Shown here piece by piece: positions 6,359 to 16,262 of a stretch of 39,982 nucleotides of DNA. The translations under genes and the position numbers were made by a program. Each line of letters begins with the position of its first letter. Position 1 is the first letter of the stretch. Source of the stretch: a virus; IMG/VR virus record IMGVR_UViG_3300050821_014440, positions 1 to 39,982 of that record; one strand, given 5' to 3'. The notes beneath the pieces were generated by a model. That model had not been told where the DNA came from, made no database searches, and saw only the letters and a program-made list of their open reading frames with translations.

Positions 6359-7297
6359 TCAAACCAGATAATAGGACATACCATCACCGAAATATGCCGC
6401 CGTGTTTCCATTCGTGAAAGTATCATTGTTTACACCACCATAAATAACTATATTGCCAGAACTGCTTAATGTAAATGAGATATCCTGTTTTGCGCCTCCC
6501 TTTTGACCAGCCCTGTTAAACTGGAGATTTGAAGGAGGTATAAATCTTGCAGGAATAGCAGACGTCAAGGTTATTGAGCTTGCAGCAACCGAATTTTGAC
6601 TAAAGGTATCAGGAAACATATAAACTTTAGTGCCAATTCTCTGAAATCTTATTTTATAGCCAGTAAATACTATTGCGCCAGTTGAATTTGTCGTAAAAAC
6701 AGTACCGCTAAATTGATCTTCAAAATATTCAAAATTTGATTTCACAGAACCAGTAACTGCCGCGCCTGCTTGTGTTTGAGGTAAAGTAACAGGCAAATTA
6801 AATGAGGTAACTGTTGCGCTCATTGCAATACTTGATGTAGCTGTAGATATACCAAGAAGAAGAGAATTTGATGCACTACTGTTACGTATGCAAACATCGC
6901 CGGCAACAGAATCGTGCAAAAATGCCGTAGCCGCAAATGCCTGTCCTAGTAAGCCATTTGAACCCAGCGTCATTGAAACATTTCCGCCGAATCCATTAAG
7001 GTTTAAAGCTGATACGCCTGCTGCTGATAGCGTAGCTATGGAGGCATTAAATTGTCCTGTCAATGCTAAAACTGACGTTGACACATTAAATGTGAGCGCG
7101 GTAGCGCCCTGTATTACGCTCGAAGCTCCCCCAAAAAGAACCTGACCAGAAGCAAACCCAGACGTATTAAGGGCAGCCTGAAGCTGCGCCACAGTAACAT
7201 CTATAGGTGGCGCGGGAGAGCCTCCATTATTTCCCTTAAATGTATTGGCAGGCATAGTTGCCATCTGAGCATTGGTAATCGTATTGTAAATACTCAT
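6359..7297 (-). CDS. tail fibre/appendage-like protein, 312 aa
   Basis: ATG 7297 follows AGAGGATG; the TTG one codon earlier is less likely. The N-terminus 'ANTFKGNNGGSPAPPIDVTVAQLQAALN' is of a type common at the start of phage fibre segments. The rest is low-charge, Ser/Ala/Thr/Gly-rich and beta-prone. It likely forms part of the tail-fibre assembly with the genes on either side; the receptor is unknown. Confidence 0.6.
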   Translation of the reverse strand: MSIYNTITNAQMATMPANTFKGNNGGSPAPPIDVTVAQLQAALNTSGFASGQVLFGGASSVIQGATALTFNVSTSVLALTGQFNASIATLSAAGVSALNLNGFGGNVSMTLGSNGLLGQAFAATAFLHDSVAGDVCIRNSSASNSLLLGISTATSSIAMSATVTSFNLPVTLPQTQAGAAVTGSVKSNFEYFEDQFSGTVFTTNSTGAIVFTGYKIRFQRIGTKVYMFPDTFSQNSVAASSITLTSAIPARFIPPSNLQFNRAGQKGGAKQDISFTLSSSGNIVIYGGVNNDTFTNGNTAAYFGDGMSYYLV

Positions 7298-7309
7298 CAA
7301 AACATCCTC

Positions 7310-7723
7310 TTATTCAACACTAAAGCTTGTTGCGCTATCGCATCGAAGGGTAATATTTGTTTCTATTCCTGAACCGGCAGCAGCAGGAATAGTTAATGTT
7401 GCCTGTCCATTTATAGTGAAGCCTGCGGGAGGTGTTACAGTAACAACCCCAGCGCCAATATTTTGAATATTTACCAGTGATCCTATGGATGGTGAAGCAG
7501 CTAAAGTTTGTGTATTTGCAGAAGCGTCATTAACTATTACGCTTGTCTTGATTCCCGTATAGCTAATTGTTCCTGATGCGGTCACAGTGGTTGGTGCAGG
7601 AAAACCAGAAATTGCAGAAGCGGTAGCGGTGGAACCCGTATTGTTTCCAACAATTGTGCCTGAAGCTAATTGAGGAAGAGCAGAAAATGGTACAGAGCCA
7701 ACGGGATTATAAAAAGCGGTCAT
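7310..7723 (-). CDS. tail fibre-like protein, 137 aa
   Basis: It opens with 'VPFSALPQLASGTIVGNN' and continues with Thr/Ala/Ser/Gly-rich repeats, a pattern frequent at joints of trimeric phage fibres. The C-terminal part resembles a small beta-sandwich ('LVNIQNIGAGVVTVTPPAGF'). It has a good CAGGAG ribosome site. It is probably a fibre subunit or head-domain fragment working with the neighbouring fibre genes. Confidence 0.55.
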   Translation of the reverse strand: MTAFYNPVGSVPFSALPQLASGTIVGNNTGSTATASAISGFPAPTTVTASGTISYTGIKTSVIVNDASANTQTLAASPSIGSLVNIQNIGAGVVTVTPPAGFTINGQATLTIPAAAGSGIETNITLRCDSATSFSVE

Positions 7724-7738
7724 AAAATTCTCCTGGAT

Positions 7739-9028
7739 TTAAATTACATGCCATGTTGAATTACCATCGGATTCAAGCGTTACAGATGAACCGACATTAA
7801 GACTAATGGAATTGGTTAATGATGTGTCAAAAAAGTTATCGCCTGATTGTGTTTGTAAAATTGCAGTAATAGCGCTGCCAGATATTTTTTTGATTGTCGT
7901 TTTTCTGCCTGCATTCCCTGATGCAAAAGGTAATGTGTAAATACCATTAGAAATATTATTCAATATAAAAAAATCAGTAGAAAAATTAAGGGTGACAGAG
8001 CTTCCCGTTATCGTTACAGGCGGTATATTCTGAAAATAAAGAGGATTGTCAAGATATATTATTTTTGCATTACCATCCGTTGTGATAAATGGATTCAAAC
8101 CCAATGAGGCACTATCAATATAAACTGTAGTATTTTGTCCGGTATAATTAAATGAAGTACTTATTGCGGCATTATGTATTTTATATGAAGATACTACACT
8201 TCCAGAAGATGGACCACTACCGCTGAAATTAGATATATTATCTGATGATGAGTTCAGGGAGCATGAAGAGTTTGGCACAATAATACTACATCTAAGAATA
8301 GTAGAATAATTATTAGAGAAAGAATTTATATTAACATAATCAAAATTACAGTCATGAAAAAAACAATTGTAATTATTCAGGATTGGTGAAATTACGCTAT
8401 TTCCTCTCATGACAAATGTTCCGCCAACATAAACATTATTGTTTTGTATCTGAAAAATTGAAGGGTTTGAAATAGATGAATAATCTAAAGTTAAATTTCC
8501 CGATATCTTAATATCCTGAAAGTAGGACAACGCATTACTGACGGATGACCATGCGGAAGAGTCAATAATTATATCACTGGAGTTAGATATTATTGTTCCC
8601 TGCGTTTCACCTTTGATATTAAAATATGGAGGTACTATTATTTGACCCGCAGAATCATCAGTTTTTCCACCAAGAATAATACAGGTAAATGGGTTTGTTG
8701 AAGATATTCCGTTTGATTTTGCATAAGAAATTGAATGGCTAATAGACTGAAATGCAGAAATATTAGAACCATTTCCATTCGTATCACTACCTGAATCTGA
8801 TACGTATATTACATTTTGAGATAAAAGATTGGTAATATTTTTCCTTGCGGAAACAAGGTCTTTTAAATCAATTAAATTTTTACCTGATCTCAAAATTTCT
8901 GTGACTGGCGTTCTCTGGTTTTCATCTGATGAAGGAGAAACTGTTGTGTCAAGAACCATGACCTGTGCATTATCAGTATCAGATAAATTTATTCTATCAA
9001 ACAATTCAGACCATGGTTTTGTAGTCAT
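7739..9028 (-). CDS. beta-helix tail spike/fibre-like protein, 429 aa
   Basis: Residues from about 70 ('VIYVSDSGSDTNGNG...FQSISHSI') match the entry to parallel beta-helix, pectate-lyase-like folds used by phage tail spikes. Many Asn/Ser/Ile repeats of about 20-25 residues follow up to about residue 290. The C-terminal 100 residues look like a separate beta domain. No catalytic residues can be named. It probably binds or degrades a surface polysaccharide. The AAGGGG ribosome site supports the start. Confidence 0.65.
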   Translation of the reverse strand: MTTKPWSELFDRINLSDTDNAQVMVLDTTVSPSSDENQRTPVTEILRSGKNLIDLKDLVSARKNITNLLSQNVIYVSDSGSDTNGNGSNISAFQSISHSISYAKSNGISSTNPFTCIILGGKTDDSAGQIIVPPYFNIKGETQGTIISNSSDIIIDSSAWSSVSNALSYFQDIKISGNLTLDYSSISNPSIFQIQNNNVYVGGTFVMRGNSVISPILNNYNCFFHDCNFDYVNINSFSNNYSTILRCSIIVPNSSCSLNSSSDNISNFSGSGPSSGSVVSSYKIHNAAISTSFNYTGQNTTVYIDSASLGLNPFITTDGNAKIIYLDNPLYFQNIPPVTITGSSVTLNFSTDFFILNNISNGIYTLPFASGNAGRKTTIKKISGSAITAILQTQSGDNFFDTSLTNSISLNVGSSVTLESDGNSTWHVI

Positions 9029-9043
9029 TTTATGCCCCTTAAT

Positions 9044-9199
9044 TTAGTTGCTGTCTTCTGTTATCATGGTAATACCGTCTTCTGTTATCATTACAGACCC
9101 GTCTTCTGTTATCATTTCTATTTCGCTACCAACAATTGGATTAAAAATATTTACAAGTCTGTAACCAAAAGGGAGAATTCCATTAATTTCTTTTGACAT
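9044..9199 (-). CDS. 51-aa protein ending in three MITEDG repeats
   Basis: The ATG at 9199 overlaps the previous stop (TAATG). The C-terminal half is three near-perfect copies of Met-Ile-Thr-Glu-Asp-Gly separated by two or three residues. The DNA shows the same 21-24-bp repeat (CTTCTGTTATCAT). Similar 'TEDG' repeats occur in phage virion proteins, but no function is known. Confidence 0.55.
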   Translation of the reverse strand: MSKEINGILPFGYRLVNIFNPIVGSEIEMITEDGSVMITEDGITMITEDSN

Positions 9200-9591
9200 T
9201 AGTAATTGCCGCCATATGCGATAACTTTTAAAAAGTCTGATGTAAGAACATTTCCGATAGGTAGTGAGCTTATAGAAACGCCCCTGCAATCATTTGCTGT
9301 GCTTAATATTCCATTTCCCTTGAACTTTACTCTTTCACCGGAATATGCAAATCTAATAAGATTTCCCTGCTTACTTCCATTATCATTTAATTTTCCAGAA
9401 TATACAACAATCTCTGGATTTACACTCAAGGTTAAATCAAAAAATGCCTGTATCCATCCGAAAGTAAGAGAAAAGAAAATATCCTTATCAGTTTCTGTTA
9501 AGCTCCATGAGCAACTCGAAGTAAATGGAATATCTGTATTCCTGTTTCCGATATCAAGCTGATTTTTTAATGCGCTTTTTTCTATAGACAT
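9199..9591 (-). CDS. hypothetical tail-region protein, 130 aa
   Basis: The start at ATG 9591 has AGGAG six bases upstream; the ATG two codons earlier abuts the Shine-Dalgarno. It is an aromatic, beta-prone protein without a recognised domain, between the large collar-type fibre and the MITEDG-repeat gene. It is probably a small virion component or fibre chaperone, inferred from position. Confidence 0.55.
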   Translation of the reverse strand: MSIEKSALKNQLDIGNRNTDIPFTSSCSWSLTETDKDIFFSLTFGWIQAFFDLTLSVNPEIVVYSGKLNDNGSKQGNLIRFAYSGERVKFKGNGILSTANDCRGVSISSLPIGNVLTSDFLKVIAYGGNY

Positions 9592-9601
9592 CTTCATCTC
9601 C

Positions 9602-11950
9602 TCAATATTTAATCACATAATTTACATAGGTATTTAATGGTCTTGATTCTGATCCGCCAGTTGCAAGCACAGTTGGTGCAGAAAAATTTAAACTAACACC
9701 GCCAGGTGGCGTACTTAGAAAAGAACCACTTACAAATGTATCTTGGTCAAGGTTATGATAATGATTCAAAATTTCATCAAACTGATTTGAGCCGACATCA
9801 TCTCCAAGTAAGAGTTGAGCATAATAAGACCATCTTAATGCACTATCCGTATCAATTCCTGCGCCGTTATCCCATCCTCGCAGAAACATTCCCCTTAAGT
9901 CCGGTGTTGCAAAATACATTGAGTTGATTGCCATTAAAGTTTTTGTTGAAACCTCAACATCAGTGTCTGCCGATAGAATGGATACTTTTATTGGCATTTT
10001 TCCAAATGGTGCGGGGTCCGTTCCAGAGCCATCAACCTCATACCACACATAATATTCAGTTGAAGATGTATTTAAATTCCAGAATGAACCTGCGGGAATT
10101 GTACTGCCAGCGGTCGTTATAACATTTGAAATCTTGAATCCTGATATTGCTGATGCAGTAGCACATGAAACTTCCGCAGCATTCCACGTTGAAAGAAGTT
10201 CTACTAGTATACCTGTCCCTGGACCACCCGGGTTTGTTCCTGCTCCGTCAACTTTGTACCATACATAATAAGCAGTTGAGTTACTATTAAACTCAAATTC
10301 TTTTCCGGCAAGCGTAGACGCAGGAATTGTAGCAACAGAAAAGAGTGTTTTGAAATTAACGGTTTCCGTATCCGGTCTGCCAGCACGAATTGCATTAACA
10401 GTAAAACCGCTTGAACCAGGAGAAATTCCAACATCGTTTAACGAACCTAAATTTTTACCCCGAATATAAAAAGTATTTGATGGACTTGAACTTGCTCCGT
10501 AAATAAGTCCCCATGAATTACAATTTACGGAGCCATCGCTCACATTATTAAACGTAAAGCCAGTTGGCGTAGAGCCATCACCAAAATCAGTTACAATTCC
10601 CATTGAATTGTTGGTAATTCTTAATGAGTTTTGTGGCGCTGACTGGGTATTAGTATAAAGAGCCACAACAAAGTTCGTACCTGTTCCATATCTTGGTAAT
10701 ATTTCACCCGCCGACAAATTCATTAATTTAGCTTGAAGTCTGGAATAGGGGATGCCATCAGAAGAAACGCCCGAAGTCAGATATTGAGAACCGTCTGCAA
10801 ATAATTCCCCTATCTCTACTTGCTGATAGGAGGATGCGTAAATTTTTCCTATATCTGAAGTATCAAATTCCCATCCATTTGTAGTAAGACGAACAGGAAG
10901 GTATAAATCACTTCCGTCATATGCGGGAATCGGAAATCCGCCCCCCAGGGATTCTTTAACATCAAATCTCTGGGTTGTTTCAGGATAGACAGGATTAACA
11001 ATATTTCCGCTTTCCTGAAGAAAATCGACAAGGTTTACATCAACAGTTTCATCTGTTTTTAATCTGAAATCCAAGGCTACATAATCATCATCATTTGTCC
11101 CTATAACCTTACCTTCATTAGTCCCATAAACAAAAACAGTATTAAAAGCCTGAATGTTTGCATCTAAAGTAAAAGTTTGTATCAGCGTAGATACTTCCGC
11201 ATCGCCGCCTGTGCCAAAATTTTTCCTAACATAAAGCTCAACAGTAGTATTGCTGTCTATATTATCTATTGCGCTAAATCCTACTGTGTATTGCTGTGTA
11301 AGGGATGCAAAACGATTTACATTAGGAAACTTAACGCTAACGCTTTTATATCCATCTGCCGAATCTGCTTCTATGCAGTTTACATGAACAGAATAGCGAG
11401 GGTTTCCAGATGGAGATGCGATATATTCATCATACCGATCAAACGTGACAATATCTTTAGCCGTTGATGCTGATGGACGATTAAATGTCCAGCCCCCATA
11501 AGCAATATCTGTAACGGGCTGCCTTATCTCCCCGGCTTCAAAATCATCAGTTGCCGCCAAATCATTGTGCAGCAAGAATTGACCATTAGGTATGTAATTT
11601 AACGCATCATTTGTACTTCCTCCAGTGTCACCGCCTGGATTAAAATGATTTATTGTCCACTGCAAAATGTCATCTTTAGAGAATATCTGAATAAAATATA
11701 TCCTGTCCTCCAGATAAATAACGCCGCAGTCTCCCTGTCCTCCCAAAACCAAAGGCCATGGATTGACGACAGGATTTTCAGGGTCTGAAACATCAGACCA
11801 GCTATCCAATGGCATCGAATGATCTTCATCTGCGTAAAAGTAAATTTTTCCAGAATCAAGAGGAATGTTCGGACCAGGAGGGTTAGATACCCCAATCGCC
11901 TTATAGAAAAAGTAATTAACCAAGGGACCTGCGGCAACGTAGGTTGTCAT
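9602..11950 (-). CDS. large tail fibre protein with C-terminal collar domain
   Basis: The 782-aa protein has an N-terminal virion-binding-like segment ('PLDSGKIYFYADEDH', 'NPWPLVLGGQG', 'YFIQIFSKDD'), a jelly-roll-like middle ('NYIPNGQFLLHND' onward), and a phage collar/tail-fibre C-terminus: 'DLRGMFLRGWDNGAG', 'GDDVGSNQFDEILNHYHN' and final 'NYVIKY'. The His-rich collar motif often binds metal. It is the probable main receptor-binding fibre. It overlaps the preceding gene as ATGA. Two repeated segments near 560-650 ('STAYYVWYKVDGAGT' and 'STEYYVWYEVDGSGT') are an internal duplication. Confidence 0.8.
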   Translation of the reverse strand: MTTYVAAGPLVNYFFYKAIGVSNPPGPNIPLDSGKIYFYADEDHSMPLDSWSDVSDPENPVVNPWPLVLGGQGDCGVIYLEDRIYFIQIFSKDDILQWTINHFNPGGDTGGSTNDALNYIPNGQFLLHNDLAATDDFEAGEIRQPVTDIAYGGWTFNRPSASTAKDIVTFDRYDEYIASPSGNPRYSVHVNCIEADSADGYKSVSVKFPNVNRFASLTQQYTVGFSAIDNIDSNTTVELYVRKNFGTGGDAEVSTLIQTFTLDANIQAFNTVFVYGTNEGKVIGTNDDDYVALDFRLKTDETVDVNLVDFLQESGNIVNPVYPETTQRFDVKESLGGGFPIPAYDGSDLYLPVRLTTNGWEFDTSDIGKIYASSYQQVEIGELFADGSQYLTSGVSSDGIPYSRLQAKLMNLSAGEILPRYGTGTNFVVALYTNTQSAPQNSLRITNNSMGIVTDFGDGSTPTGFTFNNVSDGSVNCNSWGLIYGASSSPSNTFYIRGKNLGSLNDVGISPGSSGFTVNAIRAGRPDTETVNFKTLFSVATIPASTLAGKEFEFNSNSTAYYVWYKVDGAGTNPGGPGTGILVELLSTWNAAEVSCATASAISGFKISNVITTAGSTIPAGSFWNLNTSSTEYYVWYEVDGSGTDPAPFGKMPIKVSILSADTDVEVSTKTLMAINSMYFATPDLRGMFLRGWDNGAGIDTDSALRWSYYAQLLLGDDVGSNQFDEILNHYHNLDQDTFVSGSFLSTPPGGVSLNFSAPTVLATGGSESRPLNTYVNYVIKY

Positions 11951-13737
11951 TGATTTATGCCTCCATATATTCCGGATGCTGCTGTTTGCAATGGCATGTT
12001 GAAATAACGACCATAATTAGCAGGTGATCTCTTTGCATAATTTATGAGTGCCTGAACATGCTCTGGGGAAAGTCTTCTTGACAAATATTTCCCTATTCCT
12101 GCCCCACCCATCAGGGAGGCTGCCGTAAGTAAATTTTGCTCCTTGTCTCCGCCTGCTAATTCAGAACCGAAATATCCAATCGCCGCCGGTGCGCCCAGAC
12201 TTAACGCGTGATGTGTGCCTGCCGTAAGGAGTGAACGTGCTGGCTCTTTACCGAATGCTTGCCTTACATTATTGACTGTATCCAGAAGCTTTCCCTGAGG
12301 ACTATTTCCATAAATCCAGCTTCTCTGTGAAGGAGAAAGTTTTGCGTATTCGTTAGAAACGTCTAGCGTACTTACTCCATTAGTTAGCGGGCGACGATTC
12401 ATATATGCCTGAACTGCGTCTTGTGCAGTTCCCTTTGAACCCATATTTTCTGCTAACTGATCAAGCCCCTCTGTCCCTGTCTGGCTTGGCTTTGGCGAAT
12501 ATTGACCTATAACTGACCCCTCAGTGGTATCACCTTTCATTGCCTGCTCAAGTTTTTTGCTTTTTACAATATTCCCCAATTTATCTGGAGATTTGTAAAA
12601 ATTCTGCAAATCAGAATGTGATTTATTAGCCTTATTCCATATATCGCTAAAACTTTGATCGTAACCTAAATCTTTCATTCTTCCATCAAGAAAATCATTT
12701 GACATATTTTCTTTCAGGTTATCCTTAAGTCCTGAAACAAATTCTTTTGCCTGTCTATTTGCTGCTGGCATTCCTTTCTGACTCATAAACTCCGATAAAG
12801 CCTGATTAAGATTTTTATGCGCCGCTACTGCTCCCTGTACGCTCTGCGGAGCATTTTGTCGTGCTTCATTTGCAAAATCAAGTGCCTGAGAATATTCCTG
12901 ACGGCGTGCTGGCTCTAAATTGTTTACCTTTTCAACATAGTCATCTATATGCTTTAAGTATGGTGAATTATCAAAGGTGGGCTTTTGTGATGGCTGTCCG
13001 TACCTGGTTACAGAGCCTGTTCCAGATTTTAATGAGTTATCCAGTGCTTCCGCCGCTTCATCAACCTTATTCCAGTTAGCTGTATTTTGACTGGAAGCTT
13101 TTGAAAACTGATTTTTTAATTTTGAGGTGTAATCTTCTGGACTAAACAAATTTCTCATATAATCCGTTGCGCGACTCGTGAGTCCAGGTATGGCGCTCTG
13201 TGCAACTTTCTCTGCAATATATTTACCTCCAGCATTTACCGCAGCGGATGGTAGTGGGGAAATAGCACCTAGAATTCCCCCAGTCAATGCGCCGGTAGTG
13301 CCATCATTTGCAGCCCCATACCCCGCGCCCGCTATTGAGTTTTCAAGAGCAGATGACGCAAAATATGGGTCTTTTTGCATAAATTTCGCAAATTTAGGCA
13401 ATATTTTTCCGCCATATCTCATTAATGCACCGGCACCCATTTGAAATGGAACCGCACCAGCAGCAAAATCTACACCAAAATTCCCTATTTTTTCTGGCAG
13501 ACTTAAATTATTTGCCATTGGGTCATAATTCCTTGTCGGTCCCAATGGTGATTGCTGATGAAGGAATGAAGCCATAGCCCTATCAGAAACCGAAGGCTCT
13601 GACTGGGATGTTTGTTGACGAACATTATTTTGCGCGGGAATTAAGTCTGAAAAAGGATTTTCTGGCTGAGCGTTTTGAGAAGCAGACTGATTTTGTGCGT
13701 TCTGAGGAGGTATCAAATCTTCAAAAGGGTTTTGCAT
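11947..13737 (-). CDS. DNA ejection (internal virion) protein candidate, 596 aa
   Basis: A Gln/Asn/Ala-rich N-terminus holds two copies of an 'NPFxDLIPxQN' motif (residues 3-13 and 27-37). A glycine/alanine-rich region with 'FAAGAVPFQMGAGAL' and a long helical middle follow. This composition, and the position after two other such genes, fits the ejection proteins of P22-like phages (the gp7/gp20/gp16 place), which leave the virion to form a channel for DNA. No family match can be proven by eye. TAATG overlap with the upstream gene. Confidence 0.6.
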   Translation of the reverse strand: MQNPFEDLIPPQNAQNQSASQNAQPENPFSDLIPAQNNVRQQTSQSEPSVSDRAMASFLHQQSPLGPTRNYDPMANNLSLPEKIGNFGVDFAAGAVPFQMGAGALMRYGGKILPKFAKFMQKDPYFASSALENSIAGAGYGAANDGTTGALTGGILGAISPLPSAAVNAGGKYIAEKVAQSAIPGLTSRATDYMRNLFSPEDYTSKLKNQFSKASSQNTANWNKVDEAAEALDNSLKSGTGSVTRYGQPSQKPTFDNSPYLKHIDDYVEKVNNLEPARRQEYSQALDFANEARQNAPQSVQGAVAAHKNLNQALSEFMSQKGMPAANRQAKEFVSGLKDNLKENMSNDFLDGRMKDLGYDQSFSDIWNKANKSHSDLQNFYKSPDKLGNIVKSKKLEQAMKGDTTEGSVIGQYSPKPSQTGTEGLDQLAENMGSKGTAQDAVQAYMNRRPLTNGVSTLDVSNEYAKLSPSQRSWIYGNSPQGKLLDTVNNVRQAFGKEPARSLLTAGTHHALSLGAPAAIGYFGSELAGGDKEQNLLTAASLMGGAGIGKYLSRRLSPEHVQALINYAKRSPANYGRYFNMPLQTAASGIYGGINQ

Positions 13738-15200
13738 TATCTCGATCCACCCTGAAGCCTTTGCATTTGATCTTGCAGTCTTTTCTGAACCATGCGGGGG
13801 TCAGCGCCTCTCTTTATGGCTTCTTGAGCCATAGCATTTAATTGCTCAATCTGCGGTTGCGATTGCTGATCATTTTGTCCCTGATTTTGAGCGGGACTGT
13901 TTTGTTCTGGCTGAGCGTCCGAAGATTTCGGTGAAATGAGCTGACCTGACGAAGGATCAAAGCTCCAGCCCTGTGATTGAGCGCCCCTGTCCCAAACCGG
14001 ACGTTGATTAACAGGTGTCGGATAGTTAGAGGCAACCTGTTGGGCTGCGACTGTATTCGCCTTTGCAAGTGCCTTATCTACATTTTCTGAAGCATTTGCA
14101 ATATGATCTGCCGAATTAAATCCTCGCATAAAATGAGAAGGTAAATTAGGATACATGCGCTTTACCATATCATTAACCATCTCTGGACCAATCTGTGCGC
14201 TAGGGGTAGCTTGCCTTATTCTCAAAATGGCTTTCTCTGCGATCATCTGTTGTGCTGATTCTGCTGAATCTATTCTTTGCTGAGCATCTTTGTCTCCCCT
14301 TGATGATTTATATAAATCTGCCGGATAATCAAGCAATGCGCCTTTCTTTGAAATATAAGGAGCAATACCCTGATTTATTACAGGGTCAAGTGAATTTAAT
14401 TCATACTCTGCGCTTAATCTGTTCTGAAGATTGGTGATCATTGGAGTTGTTGGGGATGTGTAAACTGTAGTATTGCCCTGATCATCAGTTTTTGCATATT
14501 CAGCGCCTTTATTTGATGATCGACTTACCGTCATTGGATTTACAGATAATCCAGGCATATCAGGTACCGCTGCCCCACCAGGAGATGTTGATGAACCGCG
14601 AACCATTCCTGTAGCCATCATTCCATCATTCTTTTGTTTTCCGCCTCCTTGCGTAACCGGAATCTGTCCGCCAGATGAATTCATCATATTCGCTAATATT
14701 CCGCCAAAATATGACCTTCGAGGGCTTCCCATTGGGGAAGCTTCCATTTGTTTTTTTATGGAATCGTACATATAGCCTGGATTCATCTGTGCATTTTCAT
14801 GCTGTGTCTGTGCGCCGAGATATCCCGTTCTCGCAGCAGCTTCTGTAGCTTGTGCCCTATTCAGTCCAGTACGTGACATTATCTCGTTGACTGTCTGCTG
14901 ATCTTGAGCAAGCTTTGCCTGCTGCATTTGAGGGTAATACTGCATGTCTGTCTGATTTTTTGTATTTTCAGCGCCCACTCTTCCTTGTAATGTGCTCTGG
15001 TTATATTGATTCTGTAATCCTGCATCCTGTGACTGATATTTTTTAATAATATTGTCGTATTGCTTTCCAAACATGTTCTGTACTGAGTTCATCCTGTCAA
15101 ATGCCGTGTCAAGCGTGCTTTTAATTGGAATAGGCGTTATTGAGGTCGGCTCACCCCAAATTCCCATGCGTGCATAATAGGAGCCGTTATTTTCTCTCAT
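13737..15200 (-). CDS. DNA ejection (internal virion) protein candidate, 487 aa
   Basis: The start at ATG 15200 overlaps the upstream TGA as ATGA. The product is rich in Gln, Ala, Met, Ser and Asn, with a long Gln-rich N-terminal coiled region and a Gln/Pro-rich C-terminus ('PEQNSPAQNQGQNDQQSQPQ'). Size, composition and gene order match the second ejection protein of podoviruses. The function is inferred from place and composition. Confidence 0.6.
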   Translation of the reverse strand: MRENNGSYYARMGIWGEPTSITPIPIKSTLDTAFDRMNSVQNMFGKQYDNIIKKYQSQDAGLQNQYNQSTLQGRVGAENTKNQTDMQYYPQMQQAKLAQDQQTVNEIMSRTGLNRAQATEAAARTGYLGAQTQHENAQMNPGYMYDSIKKQMEASPMGSPRRSYFGGILANMMNSSGGQIPVTQGGGKQKNDGMMATGMVRGSSTSPGGAAVPDMPGLSVNPMTVSRSSNKGAEYAKTDDQGNTTVYTSPTTPMITNLQNRLSAEYELNSLDPVINQGIAPYISKKGALLDYPADLYKSSRGDKDAQQRIDSAESAQQMIAEKAILRIRQATPSAQIGPEMVNDMVKRMYPNLPSHFMRGFNSADHIANASENVDKALAKANTVAAQQVASNYPTPVNQRPVWDRGAQSQGWSFDPSSGQLISPKSSDAQPEQNSPAQNQGQNDQQSQPQIEQLNAMAQEAIKRGADPRMVQKRLQDQMQRLQGGSR

Positions 15201-15982
15201 GTCAGGTCTGCTCCCCATCCACCTGCTGGCATGCTCATTGGGCTATAGCCCCCTGCACTATTTGGTTGCCATGCTGCATTTACACCAGGCGAGAAACTGT
15301 TTCCGCCACCGCCGCCACCTCCAATAGACCTACCGATAGATGAACCTATTTGACCTCCCATAGGTCCTCCAAATACATTGCCGGCAACTCCACCCGCAAT
15401 CCCAAGAATATTGCCCCACATGTTATTAGAATTTTGCTGATCTAATACTTCGTTCTGATATGCAGCCTGTTGTTTTGCTATATCTCCCTTTAATTGCGCT
15501 GCACCTTGCTGCTCATATAAATTATCCTGCGCGCCCATTCCTTGCTGAGCCTGCTGCTGCAAGAATTCATTACCTTGCAATCCCCTATTATAACTGTTCA
15601 TTCCGCGATCAATGTAGGTGTCTTCAAACTTACCTGTCATATTTAATAAATCATCCATGAGAGACTGATTTGCCTGCGTTGTTCCCAGCATGCCCGTATT
15701 TGCAGAGTTGTAATTCATTCTTTGGGTAGTGTTGTCAAGCATAAACTTTTGATAGGGAGAGTACTGAAATCCTGACGCGACCTGGTCCTGAACTGCATTA
15801 GGGTCATTTATAAGACGAGAATATTGCGCTGAATTCATATCGCGCGCACGACTGCCTGCATCTATCCATGGATTATATCTATCCGCCTTTCCGCCCATGA
15901 ATTTTGAATAATTATAAAAATCCTGACTGGTATCGGGAACCTCAGGGCTGTCGCCTCCAAATAAACTGTCAAATATTCCCAT
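15197..15982 (-). CDS. DNA ejection protein candidate with glycine-rich segment, 261 aa
   Basis: It begins 'MGIFDSLFGGDSPEVPD', a typical start for small virion ejection proteins. The middle is Gln/Asn-rich and helical, and then there is a hydrophobic glycine-rich stretch ('ILGIAGGVAGNVFGGPMGG') and a run of seven glycines. The hydrophobic Gly-rich part could insert in membranes. It is the first of three coupled ejection-type genes after the tail accessory factor. Confidence 0.6.
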   Translation of the reverse strand: MGIFDSLFGGDSPEVPDTSQDFYNYSKFMGGKADRYNPWIDAGSRARDMNSAQYSRLINDPNAVQDQVASGFQYSPYQKFMLDNTTQRMNYNSANTGMLGTTQANQSLMDDLLNMTGKFEDTYIDRGMNSYNRGLQGNEFLQQQAQQGMGAQDNLYEQQGAAQLKGDIAKQQAAYQNEVLDQQNSNNMWGNILGIAGGVAGNVFGGPMGGQIGSSIGRSIGGGGGGGNSFSPGVNAAWQPNSAGGYSPMSMPAGGWGADLT

Positions 15983-15989
15983 AAATTAC

Positions 15990-16262
15990 CTATGAAGTCG
16001 TAAACGTTTTTACAGAAAGTGAACCTGAGGCAACCTCTCCCCCCATGAATTTCCCTGTTGTATAGTTAAAAAATATTCTTCCTGCCTGCTCCATCGATGT
16101 CATGGCATTTATCTGGTCTTGCGTGAAAAATGGATGCAATATCCCCTGAGGAAAATGTGTAGTTACCCATGTATACATATCCTGCGCCCACTTAAAAATC
16201 TCCTGAATATTTGCGCTATCAGGAGGCTTCGGAATAATAGGAGGATCAATCTGAGAAGCCAT
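15990..16262 (-). CDS. small virion-associated protein, 90 aa
   Basis: The ATG at 16262 overlaps the upstream stop (TAATG). The product has a Pro-rich N-terminus, an amphipathic segment with Trp residues, and the C-terminal 'RIFFNYTTGKFMGGEVASG', a pattern common in short phage proteins between tail-accessory and ejection genes. No function is assigned. Confidence 0.55.
   Translation of the reverse strand: MASQIDPPIIPKPPDSANIQEIFKWAQDMYTWVTTHFPQGILHPFFTQDQINAMTSMEQAGRIFFNYTTGKFMGGEVASGSLSVKTFTTS

Noticed and set aside
6888-7145. 85-aa plus-strand ORF inside the tail fibre gene
   Set aside because: It is antisense to a well-supported fibre gene and has no ribosome site or recognisable domain.
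9602-11950. Diversity-generating retroelement target in the tail fibre
   Set aside because: No reverse transcriptase or template repeat was found in the window; the internal duplication near 560-650 is in-frame and not adenine-biased.
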